Origin: Methylobacterium iners
Lineage (GTDB): Bacteria; Pseudomonadota; Alphaproteobacteria; Rhizobiales; Beijerinckiaceae
DNA length: 36,659 nt
Direction: 5' to 3'
Assembly (NCBI RefSeq): GCF_022179305.1
Contig: NZ_BPQP01000084.1
Location: forward strand, 1 to 36,659
Both the position numbers and the translations under genes were made by a program. Below, piece after piece: positions 16,982-24,697 of the stretch. The notes below the pieces were generated by a model. That model was not told the origin of the DNA, made no database searches, and worked only from the letters and a program-made list of their open reading frames with translations. The stretch's first letter is position 1. Each line of letters starts with the position of its first letter.

Positions 16982-16996
16982 CATAGTCACTATGAT
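16982..16996 (+). promoter_or_regulatory. predicted promoter/operator of the vapX-vapD-like pair
   Basis: CATAG-TCA-CTATG (16982-16994) is a perfect 5-bp inverted repeat. It overlaps TATGAT (16991-16996), a good -10 element in this GC-rich setting. A T-rich segment lies at the -35 distance (about 16968-16977). This is the layout of a self-repressing toxin-antitoxin promoter. The expected transcription start falls at or next to the ATG at 17003, so the mRNA could be leaderless. Confidence 0.45.
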
Positions 16997-17002
16997 CCCG
17001 TC

Positions 17003-17197
17003 ATGAGGCAGGCTGCTCTTGAGAGCCTGATCGGTACATGGCGCCGGTTTGGCCTGATCGGTCCGGTCTATGAAATCGTCGGAATCGGCGAGACCTTGCC
17101 CGCCGGCGATCAAGCCATGCGGGTGAGGGTGCTGGAGACGAACGAGGAGGTCGACTACCGCCTGAGCAACCTCCTCGACGACCCAACCGAGGTTTGA
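17003..17197 (+). CDS. VapX-like antitoxin candidate (DUF5397-type)
   Basis: A 64-residue protein with the small-family pattern SLIGTWRRFGLIGPVYEIVGIG, MRVRVLETNEEVDYRLSNLL and DDP. This resembles DUF5397 proteins that precede vapD. The ATG at 17003 starts just before the conserved part; a GTG at 16943 would add 20 residues that overlap the promoter-like region. The stop codon overlaps the vapD-like ATG by one base (TGATG), the usual coupling of a toxin-antitoxin pair. Base composition is lower in GC than in the neighbours, suggesting transfer. The antitoxin role is inferred from position and resemblance, not shown. Confidence 0.7.
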   Translation: MRQAALESLIGTWRRFGLIGPVYEIVGIGETLPAGDQAMRVRVLETNEEVDYRLSNLLDDPTEV

Positions 17198-17475
17198 TGT
17201 TCGCCATCGCGTTCGATCTCGTGGTGGCCGAGACGCAATTGCACCACCCCAAGAGCGTTGCCCAGGCCTATGCTGATATCCGTGCCACGCTCGACCGCTA
17301 CGGTTTCGCGTAGATTCAAGGCAGGCTCTACGTCAGCAGGAACGAGGACCTGGCGGTTCTCTTCGCGGCGATTACGGCACTGAAAGCGCTGTCATGGTTC
17401 CCGCCATCGGTTCGGGACATCCGGGCCTTCCGCATCGAACAATAGTCGGATTTCACCACGCTCGTGAAATCCTGA
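17197..17475 (+). pseudogene. vapD: vapD-like toxin gene with two in-frame amber codons
   Basis: Translating from the ATG at 17197 gives a full-length VapD homologue (Cas2-like ribonuclease toxin, about 92 residues): MFAIAFDLVVAETQ, KSVAQAYADIRATLDRYGF, then IQGRLYVSRNEDLA and SVRDIRAFRIEQ. The frame is broken by TAG at 17311-17313 and TAG at 17443-17445, but no base is gained or lost. From memory of the Haemophilus VapD sequence, the second TAG falls where that protein has Trp (EQWSDF), consistent with TGG to TAG; the first falls at an Arg position. The frame closes with TGA at 17473-17475. It is most simply an inactivated toxin beside an intact antitoxin. Confidence 0.8.
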
Positions 17476-17500
17476 CGACGATCGTCACGCCCCTTGAGTT

Positions 17501-18424
17501 TCAGGACGCCCTCGCCACCACCTCGATATCCCGATCGAGCCCGCTCTCGACCTTGAACTCGCGGGTGAAGACCTGCCCGTCGTGGCGGGCGATGAGGACG
17601 TAGTCGCCCTCGGCCAGCGTCACGGCCGGGAAGGCGCCGATCGCCTCGCGGATGGTGTCGCCGCCGGGCGTCAGCACGCTGAAGGCCGTCCCGGCGAAGG
17701 CCTCGGCGCCGGGGGCGGCCACGAGCTTAAGGGTCACGGTCGCGGCCCGGTGGTTGAGCGTCGCGTCGGTGACCTTGCCGTTCTCGACCTTGAGGTCGGC
17801 GCGCTGGATCGCGTTCGACTCCCCGTAGGTCGAGACCACGTGGTAGGTGCCCTCGGGCAGGCGCACGAGCTCGCCCGCCTTGACGCCGCTGCGCACGAGG
17901 CGCCCTTCCGAATTGGTCCCGATCGGCACGAAGACCGAGAAGGCGAGCTGGGCGCCGGGAATGCGCACCTCGCCGATGGCGCCCGAGAGCTTGAGCGCCC
18001 CGGCGCTCACCTTGACCTGGTCGCTCACCGGCGCGCCCGCCATCACGATGCGCTTCGAGGCGCTGGCGAAGCCGTAGGTGACGGTCGCGACGTAGGAGCC
18101 GGGCGAGAGGGTGAAGCTCGGATCGGCGGCGCTCGAGCGCGCGACGATCGCGGGTCGGCCCGCGTCGGTACGGTCCTCGTAGATGCGCCAGGCGAGGCCC
18201 GAGCGCAGCGGCCGGTCGCTGCCCGCGAGGGTCGCGGTGAGGCTGAGGGGCGCTTCGCCCTCCAGGGTCGGGGCGGGAAGCTGCGGCCCCGTCACCGAGG
18301 GGGAGGGCAGGGTCTGGGGCAGGGGCGTGGCGAAGGGGCCGGCCTCCTGGGCGAGGCCGAGGCCCGGGGACAGGGCGGCCCACAGCGCCAGGGTGCGGCT
18401 GAGCCTCGGTCCCGCCCGCTCCAT
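17501..18424 (-). CDS. exported protein of unknown function with beta-rich repeats
   Basis: A 307-residue protein with a probable signal peptide (residues 1-21, LWAALSPGLGLAQ) and a Pro-rich linker up to about residue 45. The mature part is made of successive beta-rich modules of roughly 80-90 residues. Each ends in a phrase such as LSPGSYVATVTYGFASA, LPEGTYHVVSTYGESNA or LAEGDYVLIARHDGQVF. This is the pattern of carboxypeptidase-regulatory-like or PEGA-type surface domains. No catalytic motif is visible. The ATG at 18424 has GGAG about 7 nt before it; longer frames run antisense into the nitroreductase promoter. A cell-envelope location is likely and the role is unknown. Confidence 0.78.
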   Translation of the reverse strand: MERAGPRLSRTLALWAALSPGLGLAQEAGPFATPLPQTLPSPSVTGPQLPAPTLEGEAPLSLTATLAGSDRPLRSGLAWRIYEDRTDAGRPAIVARSSAADPSFTLSPGSYVATVTYGFASASKRIVMAGAPVSDQVKVSAGALKLSGAIGEVRIPGAQLAFSVFVPIGTNSEGRLVRSGVKAGELVRLPEGTYHVVSTYGESNAIQRADLKVENGKVTDATLNHRAATVTLKLVAAPGAEAFAGTAFSVLTPGGDTIREAIGAFPAVTLAEGDYVLIARHDGQVFTREFKVESGLDRDIEVVARAS

Positions 18425-18581
18425 CCCGGATCTCCGTCCCACCGCGCCGTTGCGTCCCGATTGCCAACCTGCCCGCGCCGCGCCATGTCGTCCCGGGTAC
18501 GGGTCCGAGCCTTGGCGCCGGACAATGGCAGCGGCAAGGCCGGACGCTCTCGACCGGCCCGATCCCAACCGAAAAGTTGCG

Positions 18582-19145
18582 ATGAACCCGACCCTCGACC
18601 TCCTGCGCACCCGCCGTTCCGTCGCCCCGCCCCGGCTGGGCGGACCCGGCCCGACCTCAGCGGAACTCGACGCGCTGCTCGCCGCCGCCTCGCGGGTGCC
18701 CGATCACGGCAAGCTCGCGCCCTGGCGCTTCGTCGTGATCGAGGGCGAGGCGCGGTCGCGCATCGGCGAGGCCATCGCGCGGGCCTATGCGGCCGACAAT
18801 CCGGGCGCCGACGCCGCCCGGCTCGACCTCGAGCGCGGGCGCCTGGCCCATGCGCCCACCGTCGTGGCCGTGGTCTCGCGGGCGGGGCCCCACGTGAAGA
18901 TCCCGGAATGGGAGCAGGTGCTCTCGGCCGGCGCCGTCGCGATGACCCTGGTGATCGCCGCGAACGCGGCCGGCTTCGCCACCGCCTGGCTGACCGAGTG
19001 GTTCGCCTACGACCGGCGCGTCCTCGACGCGCTCGGCCTCGACCCGCGCGAGAGGCTCGCCGGCTTCGTGCATGTCGGGCGCCCGCAGGAGGTGCCGAGC
19101 GACCGTCCCCGGCCGGTCCTCGCCGAGATCGTGACGAGGCTCTAG
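18582..19145 (+). CDS. nitroreductase family protein
   Basis: A 187-residue FMN-dependent oxidoreductase of the nitroreductase fold (YdjA/RutE-like size). Visible pattern: LLRTRRSVAPPRL at the N-terminus (FMN phosphate contact), ASRVPDHGKLAPWRFVVIEG, then LSAGAVAMTLVIAANAAGFATAWLTEW and FVHVGRPQEVPSDRPRP at the end. These proteins reduce nitro groups, enals or flavins using NAD(P)H; the natural substrate here cannot be told. A flavin reductase-like gene starts 4 nt downstream, so the two probably form an operon and may share flavin chemistry. Confidence 0.88.
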   Translation: MNPTLDLLRTRRSVAPPRLGGPGPTSAELDALLAAASRVPDHGKLAPWRFVVIEGEARSRIGEAIARAYAADNPGADAARLDLERGRLAHAPTVVAVVSRAGPHVKIPEWEQVLSAGAVAMTLVIAANAAGFATAWLTEWFAYDRRVLDALGLDPRERLAGFVHVGRPQEVPSDRPRPVLAEIVTRL

Positions 19146-19149
19146 GCGG

Positions 19150-19761
19150 ATGCACTACGATGCCGAGAGCCGGACGCTGCGCCACAACCCGCTGAAGGCC
19201 CTCGTCGCGCCGCGCCCGATCGGCTGGATCAGCGCGATGAACCGCGAGGGCGCGCTGAACCTCGCGCCCTACTCGTTCTTCAACGCGGTGGCCGGCGACC
19301 CCGACATGGTGATGTTCTCCTCCTTCGGACGGAAGGACGCGCTCGCCTTCGCGGAGGAGGGCGGCGAGTTCGTCTGCAACCTGGCGACCTTCGACCTGCG
19401 CGAGGCGATGAACGCCACCTCGGCGCCCCTGGAGCGCGGCGACAGCGAATTCGCCTTCGCGGGGCTGGCCACGGCGCCCTCGCGAAAAGTCCGGCCGCCT
19501 CGCGTCGCCGCGGCGCCGGCCGCCATCGAGTGCCGCTGGGTGCAGACCGTGCCGCTGGTGCCGCTCGGGGGCGGGGAGGCGAGCTACTTCATGGTGATCG
19601 GGCAGGTGGTCTCTATCTACGTCGACGATGCCTACGTGGTCGAAGGCCGGGTCGATACGGGCGCCATGCGCCCGATCCTGCGGGGCGGCTACCAGGATTA
19701 CTTCGTCGCGACGCCCGAGACCCGGTTCGAGCTGAGCCGGCCGCCGGGCGCCGGGGGCTGA
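19150..19761 (+). CDS. flavin reductase-like FMN-binding split-barrel protein
   Basis: A 203-residue protein of the flavin reductase (FMN-binding split barrel) family. It opens with HNPLKALVAPRPIGWIS and LNLAPYSFFNAVAGDPDMVMFSS, the standard flavin-binding strand pair. GGEFVCNLATFDLREAMNAT and YFMVIGQVVSIYVDD follow. Members either supply reduced flavin to a partner enzyme or act as small oxidoreductases. It follows the nitroreductase by 4 nt, with AGGCGG before the ATG. It is convergent with the CitE/HpcH-like gene, whose stop is 10 nt away. Confidence 0.88.
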   Translation: MHYDAESRTLRHNPLKALVAPRPIGWISAMNREGALNLAPYSFFNAVAGDPDMVMFSSFGRKDALAFAEEGGEFVCNLATFDLREAMNATSAPLERGDSEFAFAGLATAPSRKVRPPRVAAAPAAIECRWVQTVPLVPLGGGEASYFMVIGQVVSIYVDDAYVVEGRVDTGAMRPILRGGYQDYFVATPETRFELSRPPGAGG

Positions 19762-19771
19762 CCATGGCATG

Positions 19772-20443
19772 TCACCGGGACGCGATCCGCGCGGCGTGAT
19801 CCGGGCTCCTCGCGAGCTTGGCGCCGAAGCCGTCGCGCCTTGCCGCGGCGAGTTCCGCGAGGAGCCCGTCACCCTCGGCCGGATAGGCGGTGTCGATCGC
19901 CTCGACCCCTGCGGCGGCGGCGGCGAGGCGCACGAGGCCGCGGGCCTGCAGGAGCGGCGGGATCAGGCCGCCGGCATCCCGCGCGGCCGGGGCGCCGATC
20001 CCGGCGGCGAGCGCCTCCGCGTCCCAGGCGATGCCGGCAAGGCGCGGGCTCGCCCCCGCGAGGCTGGATAGGCCGAGCACGCCGCGCGCCGTCCCGACCA
20101 TGGCGAGGATGCCCGTCGCGCCGTCGGCCAGGCCCGCCTCCGCTTCCAGCACCGCGAGGCGGGCGCCGAGGCGGGCGACGTCGCGCCCGCCCTCGCAGCG
20201 GGCGAGGACGATGCCGTCGGGCCGGAGCGCCGACGCGGCGGCGAGGTCGTCGTCGGGCGCGTGGACCCGAAGGTAGAGGGAAACCTGCCCGCGCGCCGTC
20301 GGGACGGTCCCTTCGTGGAGCGTCGCCGCGTCGAGGACGAGGGCGCTGGCGGCACCGTATGGCGCCCGCGACGCCGCCGGCGCGATCAGGAGCGCGCGCA
20401 CGCGCCGCTCGGAATGGGAAGGGAAGCCGCTTTCGTCATTCAA
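19772..20443 (-). CDS. degenerate HpcH/HpaI aldolase / citrate lyase beta-like protein
   Basis: A protein of about 223 residues with the outline of CitE-like lyases: RALLIAPA at the start, SALVLDAATLHEG, LYLRVHAPDDDLAAA, GILAMVGTARGVL, LAGIAWDAEALAAGIGAP and AAGVEAIDTAYP. Several expected active-site positions are changed. The IETARG glutamate appears as Gly (MVGTARG), and the C-terminal GKxxIHP motif reads AKLARSP. It is also shorter than the usual 270-300 residues. It may be catalytically dead or have a new role. The start is uncertain: TTG at 20443 has AAAGGA close upstream, TTG at 20467 or GTG at 20401 are alternatives. It is divergent from the transglycosylase gene. Confidence 0.65.
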   Translation of the reverse strand: MNDESGFPSHSERRVRALLIAPAASRAPYGAASALVLDAATLHEGTVPTARGQVSLYLRVHAPDDDLAAASALRPDGIVLARCEGGRDVARLGARLAVLEAEAGLADGATGILAMVGTARGVLGLSSLAGASPRLAGIAWDAEALAAGIGAPAARDAGGLIPPLLQARGLVRLAAAAAGVEAIDTAYPAEGDGLLAELAAARRDGFGAKLARSPDHAARIASR

Positions 20444-20547
20444 GCTTCCTTTACCATACTGGAACAAAATCCGCCCTCGGGATGAGCCGCATTCGGGCGG
20501 TCCCGCGCTGCGCCGGGTCCGGCGCGGCGTCCTCAGCCGGACGGTGC

Positions 20548-21609
20548 ATGTTCCTCTTCACCACGCCCCCCGCGACGAACCGCGATGCCGGCGCCGGCCG
20601 CGATGCGGTCGCGCGGAGTGCGGCGCCGGCCGGATCGGCGGGCGTCGTCGAGGCGATCCGCGACGGGGCTCAGACGACGGGCATCGGCTTCGACTACCTG
20701 CTGGCCACGGCCAAGCGCGAATCCGCCCTCGATCCGTCCGCCAAGGCGGGCACCTCGTCGGCCACCGGCCTGTTCCAGTTCATCGAGCAGACCTGGCTCG
20801 GCGTGATGAAGAATGCCGGGCCCAAGCTCGGCCTGCAGCCCTATGCCGACGCGATCACGGCGCGGCCCGACGGCAGCTACGCCGTCGAGGATGCGAGCGC
20901 CCGGCAGACCATCCTCGACCTGCGCCGCGACCCCAAGATCGCCGCGACCATGGCCGGCGCCCTGACCCAGCGCAACCGCGAGGCCCTGACCGGCAGCCTC
21001 GGCCGCGAGCCGACGGGCGGCGACCTCTACGCCGCGCATGTCCTCGGCGCGCGGGGAGCGGCGGCCCTCATCAACACGGCGCAGGCGAGCCCCGCCCGGG
21101 CGGCGGCCCTCGACATGCCGGAGGCGGCGGCCGCCAATCGCGGGCTGTTCTACGACAAGGCCGGCCGGCCGCGGGGCGCGGCCGAGCTCTACGCGCTGCT
21201 CGCCACGAGCCAATCGGGGGCGCGGCCCGTCGCGGCCGGCCCGGACGTGCCCGACACCGCGACGGCCTACGCGGCCTACGATGGCGGCGGCCTGCGCGCC
21301 ATGTTCCAGACCGACCGGCGCCAGGGCGCGGTCTCGGAGGGCGTCGCGCGCCTCTGGCAGGGCCGCTCCGCCGAGACGGCTCGCGCCGCGCCGAGCTACT
21401 TTCCGCGCTCCGACGCCTCCGTGACCGGCGCCGTCGCGGTGGCTGCGCCGACCGCCTCGCCGGCGACGACGGAGACCGCGGCCACGCCGGCGACCGCCGC
21501 GGCCCTTGTCGGATCGCCGCTGCCGCCGCGGCGCCCGGCCGAATTCGCGACCGCACAGGTCGCCTCGCGCGAACCCTCCCTCTTCACGACGACCCGGAGC
21601 GGTCCATGA
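20548..21609 (+). CDS. lytic transglycosylase-like protein, coupled to a DUF2336 protein
   Basis: A 353-residue protein with an SLT-type lysozyme-like domain at about residues 35-200. The presumed catalytic Glu58 lies in ATAKRESALDPSAKAGTSS, followed by TGLFQFIEQTWL. I see no signal peptide: the N-terminus is MFLFTTPPATNRD, so export would need another route. The second half is Ala/Thr-rich and ends with SPLPPRRPAEFAT, the same tail motif as the secreted transglycosylase at 2319. ATG 20548 is preferred because the relatives I recall begin MFLF; ATG 20482 is an in-frame alternative. Its stop overlaps the ATG of the DUF2336 gene (ATGA). Confidence 0.8.
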   Translation: MFLFTTPPATNRDAGAGRDAVARSAAPAGSAGVVEAIRDGAQTTGIGFDYLLATAKRESALDPSAKAGTSSATGLFQFIEQTWLGVMKNAGPKLGLQPYADAITARPDGSYAVEDASARQTILDLRRDPKIAATMAGALTQRNREALTGSLGREPTGGDLYAAHVLGARGAAALINTAQASPARAAALDMPEAAAANRGLFYDKAGRPRGAAELYALLATSQSGARPVAAGPDVPDTATAYAAYDGGGLRAMFQTDRRQGAVSEGVARLWQGRSAETARAAPSYFPRSDASVTGAVAVAAPTASPATTETAATPATAAALVGSPLPPRRPAEFATAQVASREPSLFTTTRSGP

Positions 21610-23144
21610 TCATCCGTCAGTTCCTCGCCTGGACCCAGGACACGTCGCCCACCCGTCGGGCCGAGGCCGCCGCGGCGCTGGCCCGGGCCTACCTCCACGG
21701 CGGTCTCGGAGAGGAGGCCGCCTGGGAGGCGAAGACCGCGATCCTCGCGCTCCTCGACGATCCCGCGCCGGCCGTGCGCCGGGCTCTCGCGGAGGCCTGC
21801 GCGTCCTGCGCCAACGCCCCCCGGGCGCTCGTCGTGGCGCTGTCGGCGGACCAGCCCGAGATCGCCGGCCTGGTGCTCGCCCGCTCGCCCGTGCTCACCG
21901 ACGCGGACCTCGTGGACGGCGTCGCCATCGGCTGCGCGGCGACCCGGACGGCGATCGCCGGCCGCGCGGACCTGTCGCCGGCCGTCGCCGGTGCGCTGGC
22001 GGAGATCGGCGAGCCGGCCTCGCTGATCGCGCTTGCGCGCAACCACGGCGCGGTGATCACCACCGGCACCCTGCTGCGCATGATCGAGCGCCACGGCGGC
22101 GACGCGCCCCTGCGCGAGGCGCTGCTCCGTCGGCCGGGCCTGCCCTTGGAGGTCCGCCAGGCGGTGACGGCGCGGCTCGCGCAATCGCTCTCCGCCTTCG
22201 CCGTGGAGGCGGGCTGGCTCTCGCCCGTGCGCAGCGAGCGCGCGGGGCGCGAAGCCCGCGAGCGGGCGACCCTGGCGCTCAGCGTCGACGCGCATCCCAT
22301 CGACGTCGCCCGGCTCGTGACGCATCTGCGCGGCAACGGCCAGCTCAATGCCGGCCTGCTCCTGCGGGCGATCCTCTCGGGCCGGATGGCCTTCGTGGAA
22401 GCCGCGCTCGCCAACCTCTCCGGGCTCGGGCCCGACCGGGTCGCCGGCCTGATGCAGGAGGCCTCGGGCTCCGGCTTCGTGGCGCTCCACCGCCGCGCCG
22501 GGCTGCCGGCGGCCCTGCTGCCGGCCTTCACCGCCGCCCTCTCGGCCTGGCGCGAGGCCGGCCGCGGCGCCCACGAGCTCACGGCGTCGGGGCTCTCGCG
22601 AAAGATGATCGAGCGCGCGCTCACCGCCTGCGAGGCGATGCCCTTCGCCGAGGCGCAAAGCGTGATGGCGCTGCTCGCCCGCTACGAGGCGGAGGCCGCG
22701 CGCGAGGAGGCCCGCGCCGCCGCAAAGGTCCTGGGCAGCGAGGCCCGGGAGGCGGCGGAGCTGGAATCGGAGATCCTCGAGGTCGAGTGGCGCGAGGCGC
22801 AGCGGCAGGTGACCTACGAGGCCTCGTGGTCGCGACCCGTGGTCGCCGCGGCCGAAGCCACCGTGGAGGCCGAAGCGGTCGTCGCCGAGGCGGCGCCAAT
22901 CATCGCCGAGGCGTTGCCCGCAGCGGCGGACGCTGAAACCGATGCCGCCGACGCCGGAGCCGCGGCAGGCGAGGAGGCGCCGCGCGCCATCGATGCGGTG
23001 CTCGATGCCCTGCCGGACGCCATCCTCGCGAGCTTCCGCGAGGACCGCGAGCGGCAGCGCGCCGCGGCCGTCCTCGACGCGATCCCCGGCGACCTGATCG
23101 CCAGCTACCGCGAGGACCGCGAGCGGGTGCGCCTGGCGGCCTGA
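21606..23144 (+). CDS. DUF2336 domain-containing protein
   Basis: A 512-residue, helix-rich cytoplasmic protein. The N-terminal ~330 residues are HEAT-like helical repeats of the DUF2336 family (RRAEAAAALARAYL, PAVRRALAEACA, RMIERHGGDAPLREALL). A charged coiled-coil-like stretch rich in Glu/Ala lies at about 365-430. An Ala/Glu-rich low-complexity linker follows, then two tandem copies of a ~25-residue unit at about 461-512 (AVLDALPDAILASFREDRER and AVLDAIPGDLIASYREDRER). No enzymatic motif is visible. Four-base overlap with the transglycosylase gene shows coupled translation, so a regulatory or anchoring role for that enzyme is possible. Confidence 0.85.
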   Translation: MIIRQFLAWTQDTSPTRRAEAAAALARAYLHGGLGEEAAWEAKTAILALLDDPAPAVRRALAEACASCANAPRALVVALSADQPEIAGLVLARSPVLTDADLVDGVAIGCAATRTAIAGRADLSPAVAGALAEIGEPASLIALARNHGAVITTGTLLRMIERHGGDAPLREALLRRPGLPLEVRQAVTARLAQSLSAFAVEAGWLSPVRSERAGREARERATLALSVDAHPIDVARLVTHLRGNGQLNAGLLLRAILSGRMAFVEAALANLSGLGPDRVAGLMQEASGSGFVALHRRAGLPAALLPAFTAALSAWREAGRGAHELTASGLSRKMIERALTACEAMPFAEAQSVMALLARYEAEAAREEARAAAKVLGSEAREAAELESEILEVEWREAQRQVTYEASWSRPVVAAAEATVEAEAVVAEAAPIIAEALPAAADAETDAADAGAAAGEEAPRAIDAVLDALPDAILASFREDRERQRAAAVLDAIPGDLIASYREDRERVRLAA

Positions 23145-23235
23145 GGCGCGGCGGGGTCGAACCCCAGGGCTCCGAACTCGGGCTAACCGCGAGCCTTCTT
23201 CGCGCAGGGCACGACCGCTCTGACCACCAAACACA

Positions 23236-23347
23236 GTCATTCCGGGGCGCTGCAGGCGAACCCGGAATCCAGAACCGCCGACAGAGCCATGCTTGGAGCA
23301 GATCGCGGTTATGGCTTCCGGGTTCCGCTCTGCGGCCCCGGAATGAC
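23236..23347. repeat. palindromic intergenic repeat, ~112 bp, 43-bp arms
   Basis: The left arm (23236-23278, beginning GTCATTCCGGGG) and the right arm (23305-23347, ending CCCCGGAATGAC) are imperfect inverted copies with most positions matching. They surround a 26-nt loop. The CATTCCGGGG...CCCGGAATG form is of a kind I recall as dispersed in Hyphomicrobiales genomes. It lies between the convergent ends of the DUF2336 gene and nadK and could fold into a long transcriptional hairpin. Confidence 0.75.
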
Positions 23348-23418
23348 GCGATTGGTTTTCGTTCCGTTGTCGAACGCGATGTTGACCTGAGTTCGAGGCC
23401 CCGGTTCGAACCCCCGGC

Positions 23419-24189
23419 TCACCCGAACTGCTCGCGCAGGATGCGCTCGTCCAGGCTGTGGCCGGGGTCGTGGAGGAGGACGAGGTCGGTGTCGTGGTCG
23501 AGCCAGGTCTCGACGCTGGCGGTGCGCCGGAACTCGGTGTGGTCGGCCACCGCCGCCACGGGGCGATGCTCGGCGTCGATGACGTCGATCCGGATGCGGG
23601 CGTAGTCGGGCAGGAGGGCGCCGCGCCAGCGCCGCGGCCGGAAGGCCGAGATCGGGGTGAGCGCCAGGAGCTGCGCGTTGAGCGGCAGGATGGGGCCGCC
23701 GACCGAGAGGTTGTAGGCGGTGGAGCCGGCGGGCGTCGCCGCCAGCACGCCGTCGGCGATGAGCTCGGGCAGGCGCACGTGGCCGTCGACCGAGATCTTG
23801 AGCTTGGCGGTCTGGTGGGTCTGGCGCAGCATGTAGACCTCGTTGAGCGCCCGCGCCCGGTGCTCGCGCCCCTCCGTGTCGCGCGCCTCCATCAGGAGCG
23901 GGTGGATGATGCTGCAATGGGCGCTCTCGAGGCGGTCGATCAGCCCGTCCTCGCGGAACTCGTTCATCAGGAAGCCGACGGTCCCGCGGTTCATGCCGTA
24001 GATCGGCGTGCCGGGCGCCATGAAGCGGTGCAGCGCCTGCAGCATCAGGCCGTCGCCGCCCAAAGCCACCACCACGTCCGCCTCCTCCGGCAGCACGTTG
24101 TCGTAGCGACGCATCAGCGCCTCGGCGGCCTGGCGGGCCTCGGGCGTCGGGCTCGCGATGAAGGCGATCCGGTGGAAGCGCCGCGACAT
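23419..24189 (-). CDS. nadK: NAD kinase
   Basis: Phosphorylates NAD to NADP with ATP (or polyphosphate). The 256-residue length fits the short alphaproteobacterial form. The catalytic GGDG lies at residues 44-47 in [14 protein letters not shown] appears in LNEVYML, and the conserved second half contains [28 protein letters not shown]. The ATG at 24189 has AGG about 6 nt before it and starts just before the first beta strand. The gene is divergent from cutA with 97 bp between them. Confidence 0.95.
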   Translation of the reverse strand: MSRRFHRIAFIASPTPEARQAAEALMRRYDNVLPEEADVVVALGGDGLMLQALHRFMAPGTPIYGMNRGTVGFLMNEFREDGLIDRLESAHCSIIHPLLMEARDTEGREHRARALNEVYMLRQTHQTAKLKISVDGHVRLPELIADGVLAATPAGSTAYNLSVGGPILPLNAQLLALTPISAFRPRRWRGALLPDYARIRIDVIDAEHRPVAAVADHTEFRRTASVETWLDHDTDLVLLHDPGHSLDERILREQFG

Positions 24190-24286
24190 GGAGCCTCGTT
24201 GAGCCTGTTGACGCGCCGCCCGCGCCGCGCGTCTCGTGTCCCGACCGCGCGAAACCGCCCGCGCCCTCGGACCCAAGGGACATAGC

Positions 24287-24619
24287 ATGGAGCGTCCGCA
24301 CCTCGTCTACACCACCTTTCCCGACGCGGCGACGGCGCTCGCCGTCGGCGAGGCCCTGGTGCGGGCGCGGCTGGCCGCCTGCGTCAACGTCCTGCCCGGC
24401 ATGGCCTCGGTCTATGCCTGGAAGGGCGCGATCGAGCACGGCGCGGAGGTGGTCGCGATCCTGAAGACCCGGGAATCCCTGAGCGCGGCGCTCGCCGCGG
24501 CGCTGAAGGAACGCCACCCTTACGAGACGCCGATCATCCTGCACCTCGCGGTCGCGGAGGCCGACCCGGACACCGCGGCCTGGATCCTGGCGGAGACGGG
24601 CGGAGGTTCCGCCTCCTGA
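24287..24619 (+). CDS. cutA: divalent-cation tolerance protein CutA
   Basis: A 110-residue trimeric ferredoxin-like fold protein. It shows the CutA pattern [50 protein letters not shown] and [11 protein letters not shown]. CutA was first linked to copper and divalent-cation tolerance in Escherichia coli, but its biochemical role is still unclear. The ATG at 24287 has AAGGGA about 9 nt upstream. It is divergent from nadK and appears monocistronic. Confidence 0.94.
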   Translation: MERPHLVYTTFPDAATALAVGEALVRARLAACVNVLPGMASVYAWKGAIEHGAEVVAILKTRESLSAALAAALKERHPYETPIILHLAVAEADPDTAAWILAETGGGSAS

Positions 24620-24697
24620 CGTCGCGACGTCGTCGCGGCCGCCCGTGAGGTCCCATGACGGTCCGATGGGGTCTCCGATGGATCGCCGGCTGCGCGG

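Noticed and set aside
17473-17487. TGACGA-CGA-TCGTCA dyad as a bidirectional terminator
   Set aside because: The stem is only 6 bp, without a U-run on either strand. It lies between convergent genes but is too weak to call.
23395-23420. tRNA T-arm-like sequence CCGGTTCGAACCCCCGG
   Set aside because: No D-arm, anticodon arm or acceptor stem could be traced upstream on either strand. The element is probably part of the nadK 3' region.
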